Below are positions 48,927 through 57,226 of a DNA stretch of 64,000 nt, piece by piece. The notes under the pieces are model-generated. The model ran no database searches. It was not told the DNA's origin and saw only the letters and a list, made by a program, of their open reading frames with translations. The DNA comes from an uncultured Clostridia bacterium (lineage in GTDB: Bacteria; Bacillota; Clostridia; Christensenellales; Aristaeellaceae). The stretch's first letter is position 1. Each line of letters starts with the position of its first letter. A program made the translations under genes and the position numbers. The DNA is taken from contig CANOHT010000004.1 in assembly GCA_947565865.1 (NCBI GenBank), positions 62,001 through 126,000 on the forward strand. Direction: 5' to 3'.

Positions 48927-51026
48927 ATGCACAAGAAGCTGCGTTCCACCAGCATCATGAGCCGTTACGCGATGCTGCTCTTTATGGTCATCGCTACGCT
49001 GGCCGCCATCCTATCCTACATCCTGCTGAACTTCGCGGCGGATCGTTTTGAGTCCTACGAGCTCCAAAACATGGAAGCCGGGATGCAGTCAGCTGCCGAT
49101 GACCTGGAAAATCAGTATGAGGTGCTGACGGATATTGTTCACAAAATCCAGGTCACATCCTACTATCAGCCCAATATCGTCCGTATGGACGCTTACCGGG
49201 ATATTGAACTGCTGAAGGACTTTGTGTACTTCAAAAACTTTTCGCCCTTGCTGAACCGATATTTTCTCATTTATCCCGACCTTTATCCCCTCCCGCAGAA
49301 GGCCTTTACCTCCGACGGGCAAACCTCCTATTTTCCCTTTTATTGCCAGACATTCTTTGGCCTGAAGGCCGAGGAAAGCGCCAGCCTGTACCAGCACATT
49401 GTCAGCGCGAGGGAGCGTGAATGCCTGATCGTTGGGGAACACGCGCTGCTGATCTTTCCTATACGCTTTCTGGAAGCGCAGCTGCCCGACAGCCGCGCCG
49501 TCATGACCTTTGTTATCCCCGTCAAGCAGGCGCTGGCGCGGATGCGCCAGATGGCGGCTAACCTGCCTGATCAGTTCGCGCTGACCATGGTCGGCATTGC
49601 GCTCAATCGCTTCCAGGACGGGCTGATCCAGCCACTGTCCCAGGTGGGCGGACTGTCCCCGGAGCAGGGCGGTCGGCTGATAACCGTACATGCCGCGGAG
49701 CGACTGCTTGATCTAACCGCCAGTGTACCCGATGACAAATGGGCGCTGCTGAATTCGGCCCTGCCCGGCTGGGTCTTTGCCGGCTTCGCGCTGTGCCTGG
49801 CGCTGGTGGCGGTCGTTTCCGTCCTGCTGACCCGGGTTATCGCCAAACCGCTTCGAAACCTGATCAACCAGCACACCCCGCCAGGCGAGCGCTTCAAAAA
49901 CGAGTTTGTTCAGCTGGAAGAACTGGTCAGCCGGATGGAACGGGAAAATGGCAACTCCATGCGTCAGCTGCGAAGCAGAACATTGCTGACCATGCTTCGA
50001 GGCTATTACAGCGAGGGGCTGATGAAGCGCTGGGGCTTCCTGCAGCTGGACTTCCACTGGCATCGCTATTGTGTCCAGGTCATCGCGGCCGCCGAGCTGG
50101 AGGAGGACGAGGCACGCTCCCGCGTCGCGGCCATCGAGCGTCTCACGGACAGGCACGCCGGCTTCCTGGCCGTCCACATCCCGGAGGATCACGTCATCGC
50201 CGTCATCAACGGCTTCAGCACGGCGGAAGACGGCGAGGCTGGCCAACGGCAGCTTCAGCGGCTGGCGCAGGCTTGGGACGCCGTATGCAGCCCCGGCAAA
50301 GCCTACGATACCCCGCAGCGGCTGTCCATTTCCTACATGGAAGCCATGACAGCTCACCTGCGCACCCTGAAATGGCAAAGCGAAAACCTGACGGATATGC
50401 ATACCTTCGCCATCCAGCTGGTGACGGCGGCCGAACGCGGCGACGACGAGGGCATGCGGCAGCTGTGCGATCAGCTGACCCGGCAAATCCAGGATACCGA
50501 GGCATCCCGGACGCTCATCGCCAGCATCGCGGCCCGGCTGATGACGGAGCTTGGCGTCTTGGCTGGAGAGCGCCATGTGGTGCTTGACCGCCAGCGGGTC
50601 AGTATGCTGACGCTGCTGCCCAGCCTGCCTCTGCTGCTGAAGGATACCTGCGACCTGGTGCGTGACACCTTCTATCATGAGCCGGAGGAGCATCTGAGCC
50701 GTGCCGACGGCATCGCTCAGGCCATTGTCGAGTACGTCCAGGAGAACGCCTTCGACCCGGACTTTGACCTGAGCCGCATCGCGGATCAATTCGGCCTGAG
50801 CAACGACTACATCAGCATGATGATTAAAAAAGTGACCGGCACGGCCTTCATGGAGTACCTCACCGAGCTGCGGCTGGATCAGGCGCGCCAGCTGCTGCGC
50901 GAACGCCCCGATCTGACCGTCAACGACGTGAGCCTGCAGGTGGGGTATCGCAAGGCCTCCAACTTCATTCGCAAATTCAAGGAAAAATATGGATGCACTC
51001 CCGCACAGTATCGTCAGCCCGCCTGA
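48927..51026 (+). CDS. membrane-bound AraC-type sensor-regulator
   Basis: 699 residues. The start at 48927 has AGGGAG 9 nt upstream. Helix 1 (about 13-36) and helix 2 (about 273-298) flank a 235-residue extracellular domain, and the C-terminal 100 residues are an AraC DNA-binding domain (FDLSRIADQFGLSNDYISMM and LTVNDVSLQVGYRKASNFIR). This one-protein design senses outside sugars and acts on DNA at the membrane. It is directly upstream of, and codirectional with, an LplB/LplC/LplA-type transporter and a sulfatase, its likely targets. Confidence 0.92.
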   Translation: MHKKLRSTSIMSRYAMLLFMVIATLAAILSYILLNFAADRFESYELQNMEAGMQSAADDLENQYEVLTDIVHKIQVTSYYQPNIVRMDAYRDIELLKDFVYFKNFSPLLNRYFLIYPDLYPLPQKAFTSDGQTSYFPFYCQTFFGLKAEESASLYQHIVSARERECLIVGEHALLIFPIRFLEAQLPDSRAVMTFVIPVKQALARMRQMAANLPDQFALTMVGIALNRFQDGLIQPLSQVGGLSPEQGGRLITVHAAERLLDLTASVPDDKWALLNSALPGWVFAGFALCLALVAVVSVLLTRVIAKPLRNLINQHTPPGERFKNEFVQLEELVSRMERENGNSMRQLRSRTLLTMLRGYYSEGLMKRWGFLQLDFHWHRYCVQVIAAAELEEDEARSRVAAIERLTDRHAGFLAVHIPEDHVIAVINGFSTAEDGEAGQRQLQRLAQAWDAVCSPGKAYDTPQRLSISYMEAMTAHLRTLKWQSENLTDMHTFAIQLVTAAERGDDEGMRQLCDQLTRQIQDTEASRTLIASIAARLMTELGVLAGERHVVLDRQRVSMLTLLPSLPLLLKDTCDLVRDTFYHEPEEHLSRADGIAQAIVEYVQENAFDPDFDLSRIADQFGLSNDYISMMIKKVTGTAFMEYLTELRLDQARQLLRERPDLTVNDVSLQVGYRKASNFIRKFKEKYGCTPAQYRQPA

Positions 51027-51194
51027 TTCATGTTGTATTTGGTATGAAATCAGACAAACAGGCATCTTTATCGAGTTTTCGGGTATTGAAATTCATTGCA
51101 TTTCATGACTATAATCAAACACGAAGCAACGGACGCGGCGAGGCACAGCGCTTCACCGCGTCCGTTTTCACACAGCAAAGGGGAGGTTGGCCGC

Positions 51195-52124
51195 ATGCAG
51201 CTTGGTCAAACAAATCGGACAAAACGAATACTCCTGAGGCGGCTGAAGGAAAGCTGGCAATGGTGGCTGCTGCTGCTGCCCGCGTTTGTTTATGTCTGCA
51301 TCTTCGCCTACGGCCCGATGTACGGCCTGCAAATCGCCTTCCGCAACTACCGTCCTCGGCAGGGCATCACGGGTAGCGCGTGGGTGGGGCTGGAGCATTT
51401 CATCCGCTTTTTCAACTATCCCAACTTTTTGAAGATGCTCCGCAATACGCTGACCATCACCCTGTATTCCCTGGCGACCTTTCCCTGCGCCATCCTGTTC
51501 GCCCTGATGCTCAACGAGGTCTACCAGGTCAAGCTGAAAAAGTCCATGCAGATGATTACCTACGCCCCTCACTTCATGTCGGAGGTAGTGGTCTGTTCCC
51601 TGGTATGGATGATGCTCGACCGGGCCAACGGCCCCATCAACAACCTGATCGCGGCCTTGGGCGGCGAACGGATCGCCTTCATGACCGATCCTGCCAGCTT
51701 CCCCAGCATTTATGTCTGGTCAGGCGTGTGGCAGAACCTGGGCTGGGATTCCATTCTCTACATTTCCGCCCTGGCCTCCATCTCCCCGGAAATCGTGGAG
51801 GCCGCGAAGATCGACGGCGCCAACCGCCTGCAGATCATCCGCCACGTCAACATCCCCGGCATCCTGCCCACCATCGCCATTACCTTTATCATGCGTACCG
51901 GCGGCCTACTGTCCGTGGGACACACGAAGATCTTCCTTCTGCAAAACGACCTGAACCTGGATGCTTCCCAGGTGATCTCCACCTATGTGTACAACATCGG
52001 CCTGGTGGACGGCCAGTACAGCTATTCCACCGCCATCGGCCTGTTCAATAACCTGGCCAACATCCTGGTGCTGCTGCTGGCCAACAAAATCGTCAAGAAA
52101 GCGACCGACACGGGTCTGTTTTGA
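51195..52124 (+). CDS. sugar ABC transporter permease (LplB-like)
   Basis: 309 residues, six membrane helices. The start at 51195 has GGGAGG 8 nt upstream. The WQWWLLLLPAFVYVCIFAYG opening followed by PMYGLQIAFRNYRPRQGI and the ISPEIVEAAKIDGANRLQII EAA motif are typical of LplB/YteP-type permeases of complex-saccharide transporters. It forms the membrane channel with the permease at 52142. No ATPase gene is nearby. It lies 168 nt after the regulator gene. Confidence 0.95.
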   Translation: MQLGQTNRTKRILLRRLKESWQWWLLLLPAFVYVCIFAYGPMYGLQIAFRNYRPRQGITGSAWVGLEHFIRFFNYPNFLKMLRNTLTITLYSLATFPCAILFALMLNEVYQVKLKKSMQMITYAPHFMSEVVVCSLVWMMLDRANGPINNLIAALGGERIAFMTDPASFPSIYVWSGVWQNLGWDSILYISALASISPEIVEAAKIDGANRLQIIRHVNIPGILPTIAITFIMRTGGLLSVGHTKIFLLQNDLNLDASQVISTYVYNIGLVDGQYSYSTAIGLFNNLANILVLLLANKIVKKATDTGLF

Positions 52125-52141
52125 AAGGAGGCACCCGCGCT

Positions 52142-53071
52142 ATGACCAATCAGCTATCCACCCAGCCTGTGAAGCGGCGGCGTATCCGGGTTTCCCTCTT
52201 TGACGCGGTGAACACCCTGCTGCTGCTGCTGGTCACATTCATCTGCCTGTATCCCATCTACTACGCCATCATCGCCTCCTTCTCGGATTACAACGCCGTC
52301 GCCACGGGACGGGTGGGGCTGCTCCCCGTTGGCTTCCAGCTGACGGCCTACCAGGCCGTGTTCGAGAACCGGCAGGTCTGGCAGGGGTATTGGAACACCA
52401 TCCAGTACACGGTGGGCGGCACGGCCTTCAACCTGTTCCTGACCATCCCCGCCGCTTACGCCATGAGCAAGAAGCGAATGCTGGGCCACGGTGTGCTGAC
52501 CTGGTTCTTCCTGATTACCATGTACTTCGGCGGCGGCATGATCCCCACCTACCTGCTCAACAAGTCCCTGGGGCTGGTGAACAACCCGCTCATCATGATT
52601 ATCTCCGGCGGCCTGAGCGTCTACAACATGATCGTCACCCGCACCTACTTTGAGAACAGCATCCCCGACAGCCTCTATGAGGCGGGCCGCATTGACGGCA
52701 GCAGCGAGATCGGGCTGTTCTTCAAGGTAGCCCTGCCCCTGTCGATGCCCATCATCGCGGTTATGTGCCTGTACTATGCCGTGGGCCACTGGAACGGGTA
52801 CTTTACCGCGCTGATTTACCTGACCAAAACCAAGTGGCAGCCCCTGGCGCTGGTGCTCCGCCGCATCCTCATCATGAATCAGGCCGCGCTGGACGACGCC
52901 ATCGCCTCCACCGACCCCAACCTGCTGGCCAACGCCGTCACCCGCGCGAACCTGGTGGTCACCATGAAGTACGCGCTGGTTATGGTTGCCAGCATCCCCA
53001 TGCTGATCCTGTACCCCTTCATCCAGAAGTATTTCGTGAAGGGCGTTATGATCGGCTCCGTCAAAGGCTGA
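52142..53071 (+). CDS. sugar ABC transporter permease (LplC-like)
   Basis: 309 residues, six membrane helices. Start at 52142 with AAAGGAGG 10 nt upstream. The pattern SLFDAVNTLLLLLVTFICLY followed by PIYYAIIASFSDYNAVATG, a SLYEAGRIDGSSEIGLFFKV EAA motif and the FIQKYFVKGVMIGSVKG end are those of LplC/YtcP-type permeases. It begins 17 nt after its partner. Confidence 0.95.
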   Translation: MTNQLSTQPVKRRRIRVSLFDAVNTLLLLLVTFICLYPIYYAIIASFSDYNAVATGRVGLLPVGFQLTAYQAVFENRQVWQGYWNTIQYTVGGTAFNLFLTIPAAYAMSKKRMLGHGVLTWFFLITMYFGGGMIPTYLLNKSLGLVNNPLIMIISGGLSVYNMIVTRTYFENSIPDSLYEAGRIDGSSEIGLFFKVALPLSMPIIAVMCLYYAVGHWNGYFTALIYLTKTKWQPLALVLRRILIMNQAALDDAIASTDPNLLANAVTRANLVVTMKYALVMVASIPMLILYPFIQKYFVKGVMIGSVKG

Positions 53072-53113
53072 ATCGCCACCCGATGGCGTTCAAATCAACA
53101 AGGAGGGAAAACC

Positions 53114-54835
53114 ATGAAGAAACTGCTTGCCCTGGTACTGTCCCTGGCGATGCTCCTGACCTCTGCCGCCGCGCTGGCCGAGATTCCGGACTACGTCAAC
53201 ACCGACAGCATGTACCCCGCCGTCAAGGACGGCAAGGATGTGTCCATCAGCATCCTGACCACCCGCAATTCCACCGCCACCAACGACATTGAGGATGTCT
53301 GGTTCTTCCAGTGGCTGGCCGAGGCCATGGACGTCGAACTGGAGCTGGAGCAGACCCTGGAAACCCAAGAACGCATCAGCCTGATGTTTGCCGCCGACGA
53401 GGTGCCCGACCTGGTGTGGGGCATCAGCCTGAGCAACAACGACGTGATGACTTACGGCGTGGAAGAAAAAATGCTGCTGGTTTGGAACGATCTGCTCACC
53501 CCTGAGCTGATGCCCAATGCCTGCAAGGCCATGGAGGAATACCCGGACGCCTTCATCGCCGCCACGGCCCCCGACGGCAACATCTATGCCCTGCCCGAGA
53601 TCACCGGCTCCCGCTATCATGCCAACACCGGTTCCTTCTCCGCGGCCATCCGCATGTACATTAACGAGGAGTGGCTGAAGGCCTGCGGCCTGGAGAAGCC
53701 CGCCACCCTGGACGAGTTCCTGAACGTGCTGCGCACCTTCAAGGAAAAGGACCCCGCCGGACTGGGCGACCAGATGATCCCCCTGATCGGCAACCAGAAC
53801 AAGGATAAGGAATTTGTCTGGAACGCCCTGGGCTTCTATGGCCGCAACACCAACCAGTGGGGCACAGCCTGGGAGATCAAGAATAACGAGATCGTCCTGC
53901 CCTGCTACACCGAGGAAGCCCGCGAGTTCATCAAGTTCTACAAGACGCTCTACGACGAGGGCCTCATCTCCCCCGACTACTTCACCATGGATCAGACCAC
54001 GGCTCGGGGCCTGATCGCCTCCAATGTGTGCGGCGTGTTCGGTGATTCCACCATCGCCTCCCTTGGCGACGCCTGGCCGGCCTGGGGCGCTCTGTCCCCC
54101 ATGACCAGCGCCTATAACGACGTGGCCGTGGCCAGCATGAACAACACCTTCAACACCGGCATGTGCTATGCCTCCTCCAACACCAAGTATCCTGAAGTCG
54201 TGGCCCGCATTGTGGACTACATGTATTCCGCGGAAGGCTCGACCCTGTATTTCTACGGCCCCATGAAGGGCGGCGACAAGCCCCTGTACAACGTGGACGG
54301 CTGGTTCTTCGACGAGAACGGCAAGATCACCACGGACAAGGTCGTGAACGGCGAGTACACCGACATTTCCGAGTACACCTATCAGTTCATCAAGTCCTAC
54401 TCCAGCGCTCCCGGCCGCTATGATCTGTACAACGAGGAAATCTACAGGATGGCCGGCCTGCCCTACAACGGCGACGTCCGCACCATCACCGACAAGCTGA
54501 CCGGCGCCACCGTGCCTTCCACCGTGATGGACGTCATCGTGGATGACAACAACGACGGCCACTGGCGTACCATCCAGTCCGAGGCGCTGCTGGACTACCT
54601 GACCACCGTCCGCATTCCCGGCGTGTACCTGACCGCCGAGCAGAACCAGCGCGTGGCCGATCTGAGCACCGTCATCAACGACCATGTGACCGCCGAGACC
54701 GCCAAGTTCATCGTGGGCACCCGTCCCCTGGAAGAGCTGGACGCCTACTTCGCCGAGCTGAAGAACCTGGGCATTGAGGAGTATATCCAGATCTACCGCG
54801 ACGCCTACGCTGGCTTCACCGCTTCCCTGAAGTAA
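53114..54835 (+). CDS. ABC transporter solute-binding protein (LplA-like)
   Basis: 573 residues, the large type of binding protein that goes with LplB/LplC permeases. Start with AAGGAGG 6-7 nt upstream. The signal peptide (about 1-22) ends ALA. DVSISILTTRNSTATNDIED opens the mature part, and the late YMYSAEGSTLYFYG and QSEALLDYLTT stretches are of the same family. No lipobox Cys is visible. It is the last gene before a strong terminator. The substrate is probably an oligosaccharide, perhaps sulfated given the sulfatase that follows (inference). Confidence 0.92.
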   Translation: MKKLLALVLSLAMLLTSAAALAEIPDYVNTDSMYPAVKDGKDVSISILTTRNSTATNDIEDVWFFQWLAEAMDVELELEQTLETQERISLMFAADEVPDLVWGISLSNNDVMTYGVEEKMLLVWNDLLTPELMPNACKAMEEYPDAFIAATAPDGNIYALPEITGSRYHANTGSFSAAIRMYINEEWLKACGLEKPATLDEFLNVLRTFKEKDPAGLGDQMIPLIGNQNKDKEFVWNALGFYGRNTNQWGTAWEIKNNEIVLPCYTEEAREFIKFYKTLYDEGLISPDYFTMDQTTARGLIASNVCGVFGDSTIASLGDAWPAWGALSPMTSAYNDVAVASMNNTFNTGMCYASSNTKYPEVVARIVDYMYSAEGSTLYFYGPMKGGDKPLYNVDGWFFDENGKITTDKVVNGEYTDISEYTYQFIKSYSSAPGRYDLYNEEIYRMAGLPYNGDVRTITDKLTGATVPSTVMDVIVDDNNDGHWRTIQSEALLDYLTTVRIPGVYLTAEQNQRVADLSTVINDHVTAETAKFIVGTRPLEELDAYFAELKNLGIEEYIQIYRDAYAGFTASLK

Positions 54836-54849
54836 ATCATTCAAACGCA

Positions 54850-54883
54850 GGGGCAGGGAACAGGATTTCCCTGCCCCCTTTTT
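54850..54883 (+). terminator. intrinsic terminator of the LplABC-type operon
   Basis: GGGGCAGGGAA (54850-54860) pairs with TTCCCTGCCCC (54867-54877), followed by CTTTTTC. Confidence 0.9.
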
Positions 54884-54920
54884 CTTCGCTGTCATACGCA
54901 GCAAGCCAATTATTGTGCAG

Positions 54921-54950
54921 CCGTCAGGAAGCGCAGCGATCCCTGACGGT
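54921..54950. repeat. short copy of the post-stop hairpin
   Basis: CCGTCAGGA-AGCGCAGCG-ATCCCTGACGG followed by TCG repeats the last hairpin of the elements at 25574-25700 and 41372-41484 (TCAGGGA/TCCCTGACGGTCG). The remainder of the ~120-bp element is absent. It stands between a terminator and the sulfatase gene. Confidence 0.5.
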
Positions 54951-55013
54951 CGTTCCTAAAGGCTTGCAGGAGTCCGGGCACCGCACCACCCACGAAAAGC
55001 GAGGCGATACCGT

Positions 55014-56312
55014 ATGAACCTGCTCATGATCTTCACCGATCAGCAGCACAAGAAAGCCCTGGGCCGGGTTGATCCCCTTTATCAAACGCCCCATCTCAAC
55101 GCCCTGGCGGACGACGGCGTGCTGTTCACCAATGCTTACAGCAACAATCCGCTGTGCGGCCCTTTCCGAGGATGCCTGATGACGGGGCTGATGACCAGCC
55201 ACAACGGCCTGAAGGCCAACAACCTGCCGCTTCCCGATGGCGTACCCACCCTGGCCGGGCAGCTGCGGGCTCAGGGCTGGCAGACTGGCTTCGTGGGCAA
55301 ATGGCACCTGGGCGGGAAAGGCAACGACCCCATTCCCCAGGCCATCCGCGGCGGCTTCGAGCGCTTCAATGGCTACCAGATGTACAACGGCTTCGACCCC
55401 GCCGAACCCTACCGCAATCAGGTGATCTTCTATGACGAGGACAACGCTCCCCATCGCTATCAGGAGCATCGCACCGAAGTCACCACCCGCCTGGCCCTGG
55501 ACATGCTGGACACCATGGCCGGGGACAGCAGGCCCTTCTGCATGGTGGTGGGCTATCAGGCGCCGCATTATCCCGAGCAGCCCTCCCCGGCATACGAAGC
55601 CCTTTACCAGGACATCTCCTTCCCGGTGGATGACGAAGCCGCGGCGGTGGAGCCGTACACCCCCACCTTCAATCCGCGAAGCCCCGAGGATCGCGCCCTG
55701 TGCCCGGACTTCCGGCGCTACGGCGGCCGAATGGCGGAATACAAGCGCCTGTACGCCGCCATGGTCTCCCAGGTAGATCATGGCGTGGGCTGCATCCTGC
55801 AGGCGCTGAAGACGCGTGGGCTGTACGACGACACCATGATCGTCTTCACCTCCGATCACGGCGATATGCAGGGCAGCCACGGCCTGACCAACAAGGGCGT
55901 CCCTTACGAATTGTCCGCCGGGATCCCGCTGATTGTCCGTTACCCCGGCGGAAGGCGGAACTGCCGCAGTCCGCTGCTGGTCTCCGGCATCGACATCTTC
56001 GCCACCGCCATGGAGCTGGCCGGAGCGGGTAACACCGGCGATGGCCACAGCTTCCTGGCCTATGTCCAGGGGCGCTGCGACACCCCCGTCAATGACTTCA
56101 TCATCAGCGAATCCCTCATCGGCCAGCAGCCCTGGCGGATGATCCGCACCGGCCCCTATAAGCTGGTGGTTTCCTATCCCGATCATCAGCCGCTGATGCT
56201 CTTTCAGCTGGAAAACGACCCCGACGAACGCCGCAACCTGCTGGCAGAAGGCTTGGCCGACCCCGCGCTGGTTGTCCGGCTGACGGCGAGGCTGCAAGAG
56301 GCGGTCGGATGA
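55014..56312 (+). CDS. Cys-type sulfatase
   Basis: 432 residues, no signal peptide, so it acts in the cytoplasm on imported sulfated sugars (inference). The start at 55014 is a conventional sulfatase N-terminus (MNLLMIFTDQQHKKALG) with metal ligand Asp9. The signature C48-G-P50-F-R52 is the CXPXR motif; Cys48 must be converted to formylglycine for activity. VGKWHLGGKGN and TSDHGDMQGSHG supply further catalytic and metal residues. In anaerobes the conversion is done by an anaerobic sulfatase-maturating radical SAM enzyme; a candidate lies at 47582-48706. GAGG lies upstream of the ATG. Confidence 0.93.
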   Translation: MNLLMIFTDQQHKKALGRVDPLYQTPHLNALADDGVLFTNAYSNNPLCGPFRGCLMTGLMTSHNGLKANNLPLPDGVPTLAGQLRAQGWQTGFVGKWHLGGKGNDPIPQAIRGGFERFNGYQMYNGFDPAEPYRNQVIFYDEDNAPHRYQEHRTEVTTRLALDMLDTMAGDSRPFCMVVGYQAPHYPEQPSPAYEALYQDISFPVDDEAAAVEPYTPTFNPRSPEDRALCPDFRRYGGRMAEYKRLYAAMVSQVDHGVGCILQALKTRGLYDDTMIVFTSDHGDMQGSHGLTNKGVPYELSAGIPLIVRYPGGRRNCRSPLLVSGIDIFATAMELAGAGNTGDGHSFLAYVQGRCDTPVNDFIISESLIGQQPWRMIRTGPYKLVVSYPDHQPLMLFQLENDPDERRNLLAEGLADPALVVRLTARLQEAVG

Positions 56313-56334
56313 CGCTCAGGATGTTTATAGTTTT

Positions 56335-57110
56335 CTCCATAAAGAAGATTTGCCTTGGCAGGGCGGCGGAGCTTGTTTATCCCTACTTTCTCCGAGGAGA
56401 AAGTACAATCAAACCTGCTTCTCTGCCCTGCCAAGGGTGCAACTGTTCCCTCCAGAACAGACAGCCACCGCCCTGCCGAGGGTACCCCCTCCCACACCCC
56501 CAACGGTTCCAGTCCCATATGCAACCAGCTCTACCGAACCAGACCAGACGAAATACTTGTCGCTGAAGCACACTTGCCGTCTCCAATGGAGTTAGAACAC
56601 CGCCCCCGCGAGGCGCAATTAGCTGGTAACCGATAATAGCCACGCACTCCACGCTATGCCACGGGGGGTTTGGGGGCGGCTACGGTGCTTGTTCAATTTA
56701 GCCGCCCCCAATCCTCTTTGGTACTTTCTCCGAGGAGAAAGTACAACCAACCATGCTCCGCTGCCCTGCCAAGGGCAAACCCTCCCACACCCCCAACGGT
56801 TCCAGTCCCATGTGCAACCAGGTCTACCGAACCAGGCCAGACGAAATACTTGTCGCTGAAGCACACTTGCCGTCTCCAATGGAGTTAGAACACCGCCCCC
56901 GCGAGGCGGTATTAGCTGGTAGCTGTTTATGGCTCCGCTCAACATGCAATGCCACGGGGGGTTTGGGGCAGCTACGGTGCTTGTTCAATTTAGCCGCCCC
57001 CCAATCCTCTTTGGTACTTTCTCCCCGGAGAAAGTACAACCAAACAAGTTCCGCTGCCCTGCCAAGGGCGCAAAGTTGCTACTCCGCCGCCAGGCTTCGC
57101 GCTGCGGCGT
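56335..57110. repeat. tandem array of the dispersed palindromic repeat
   Basis: Three palindromes of the type GTACTTTCTCC..GGAGAAAGTAC lie at 56384-56405, 56721-56744 and 57014-57037, so the unit lengths are about 338 and 293 bp. Each unit has in order a GCCCTGCCAAGGG segment, a CCAACGGTTCCAGTCCCAT core, an ACTTGTCGCTGAAGCACACT segment, CAATGGAGTTAGAACACCGC, TTAGCTGGT, GCCACGGGGGGTTTGGGG and a GGGGGCGGCTA/TAGCCGCCCCC stem before the next palindrome. The left edge is an extended compound palindrome (CCTTGGCAGGG at 56353 against CCCTGCCAAGG at 56430). Open frames here are shadows of the repeat. The same family is at 6861-7530. Confidence 0.75.
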
Positions 57111-57226
57111 GACCAAAGTGCTCTCCAATCGCTCTTTGGAAACCTTCAGGGCTCATCCCGTCCAAAGATAAATGCCCCCGATGAAGCGCACATTCGCGCC
57201 ATCGGGGGCTTCTCCTATGCTTTCAT

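Noticed and set aside
53090..54904. 604-codon minus-strand frame opposite the LplA-like gene
   Set aside because: Antisense shadow of the solute-binding protein; Val/Gly/His-rich low-complexity text, no family signature.
56350..57170. Several open frames of 60-120 codons in the repeat array
   Set aside because: They occur in several frames and both strands of the repeat, with no consistent start or ribosome site, and follow the repeat's palindromes.
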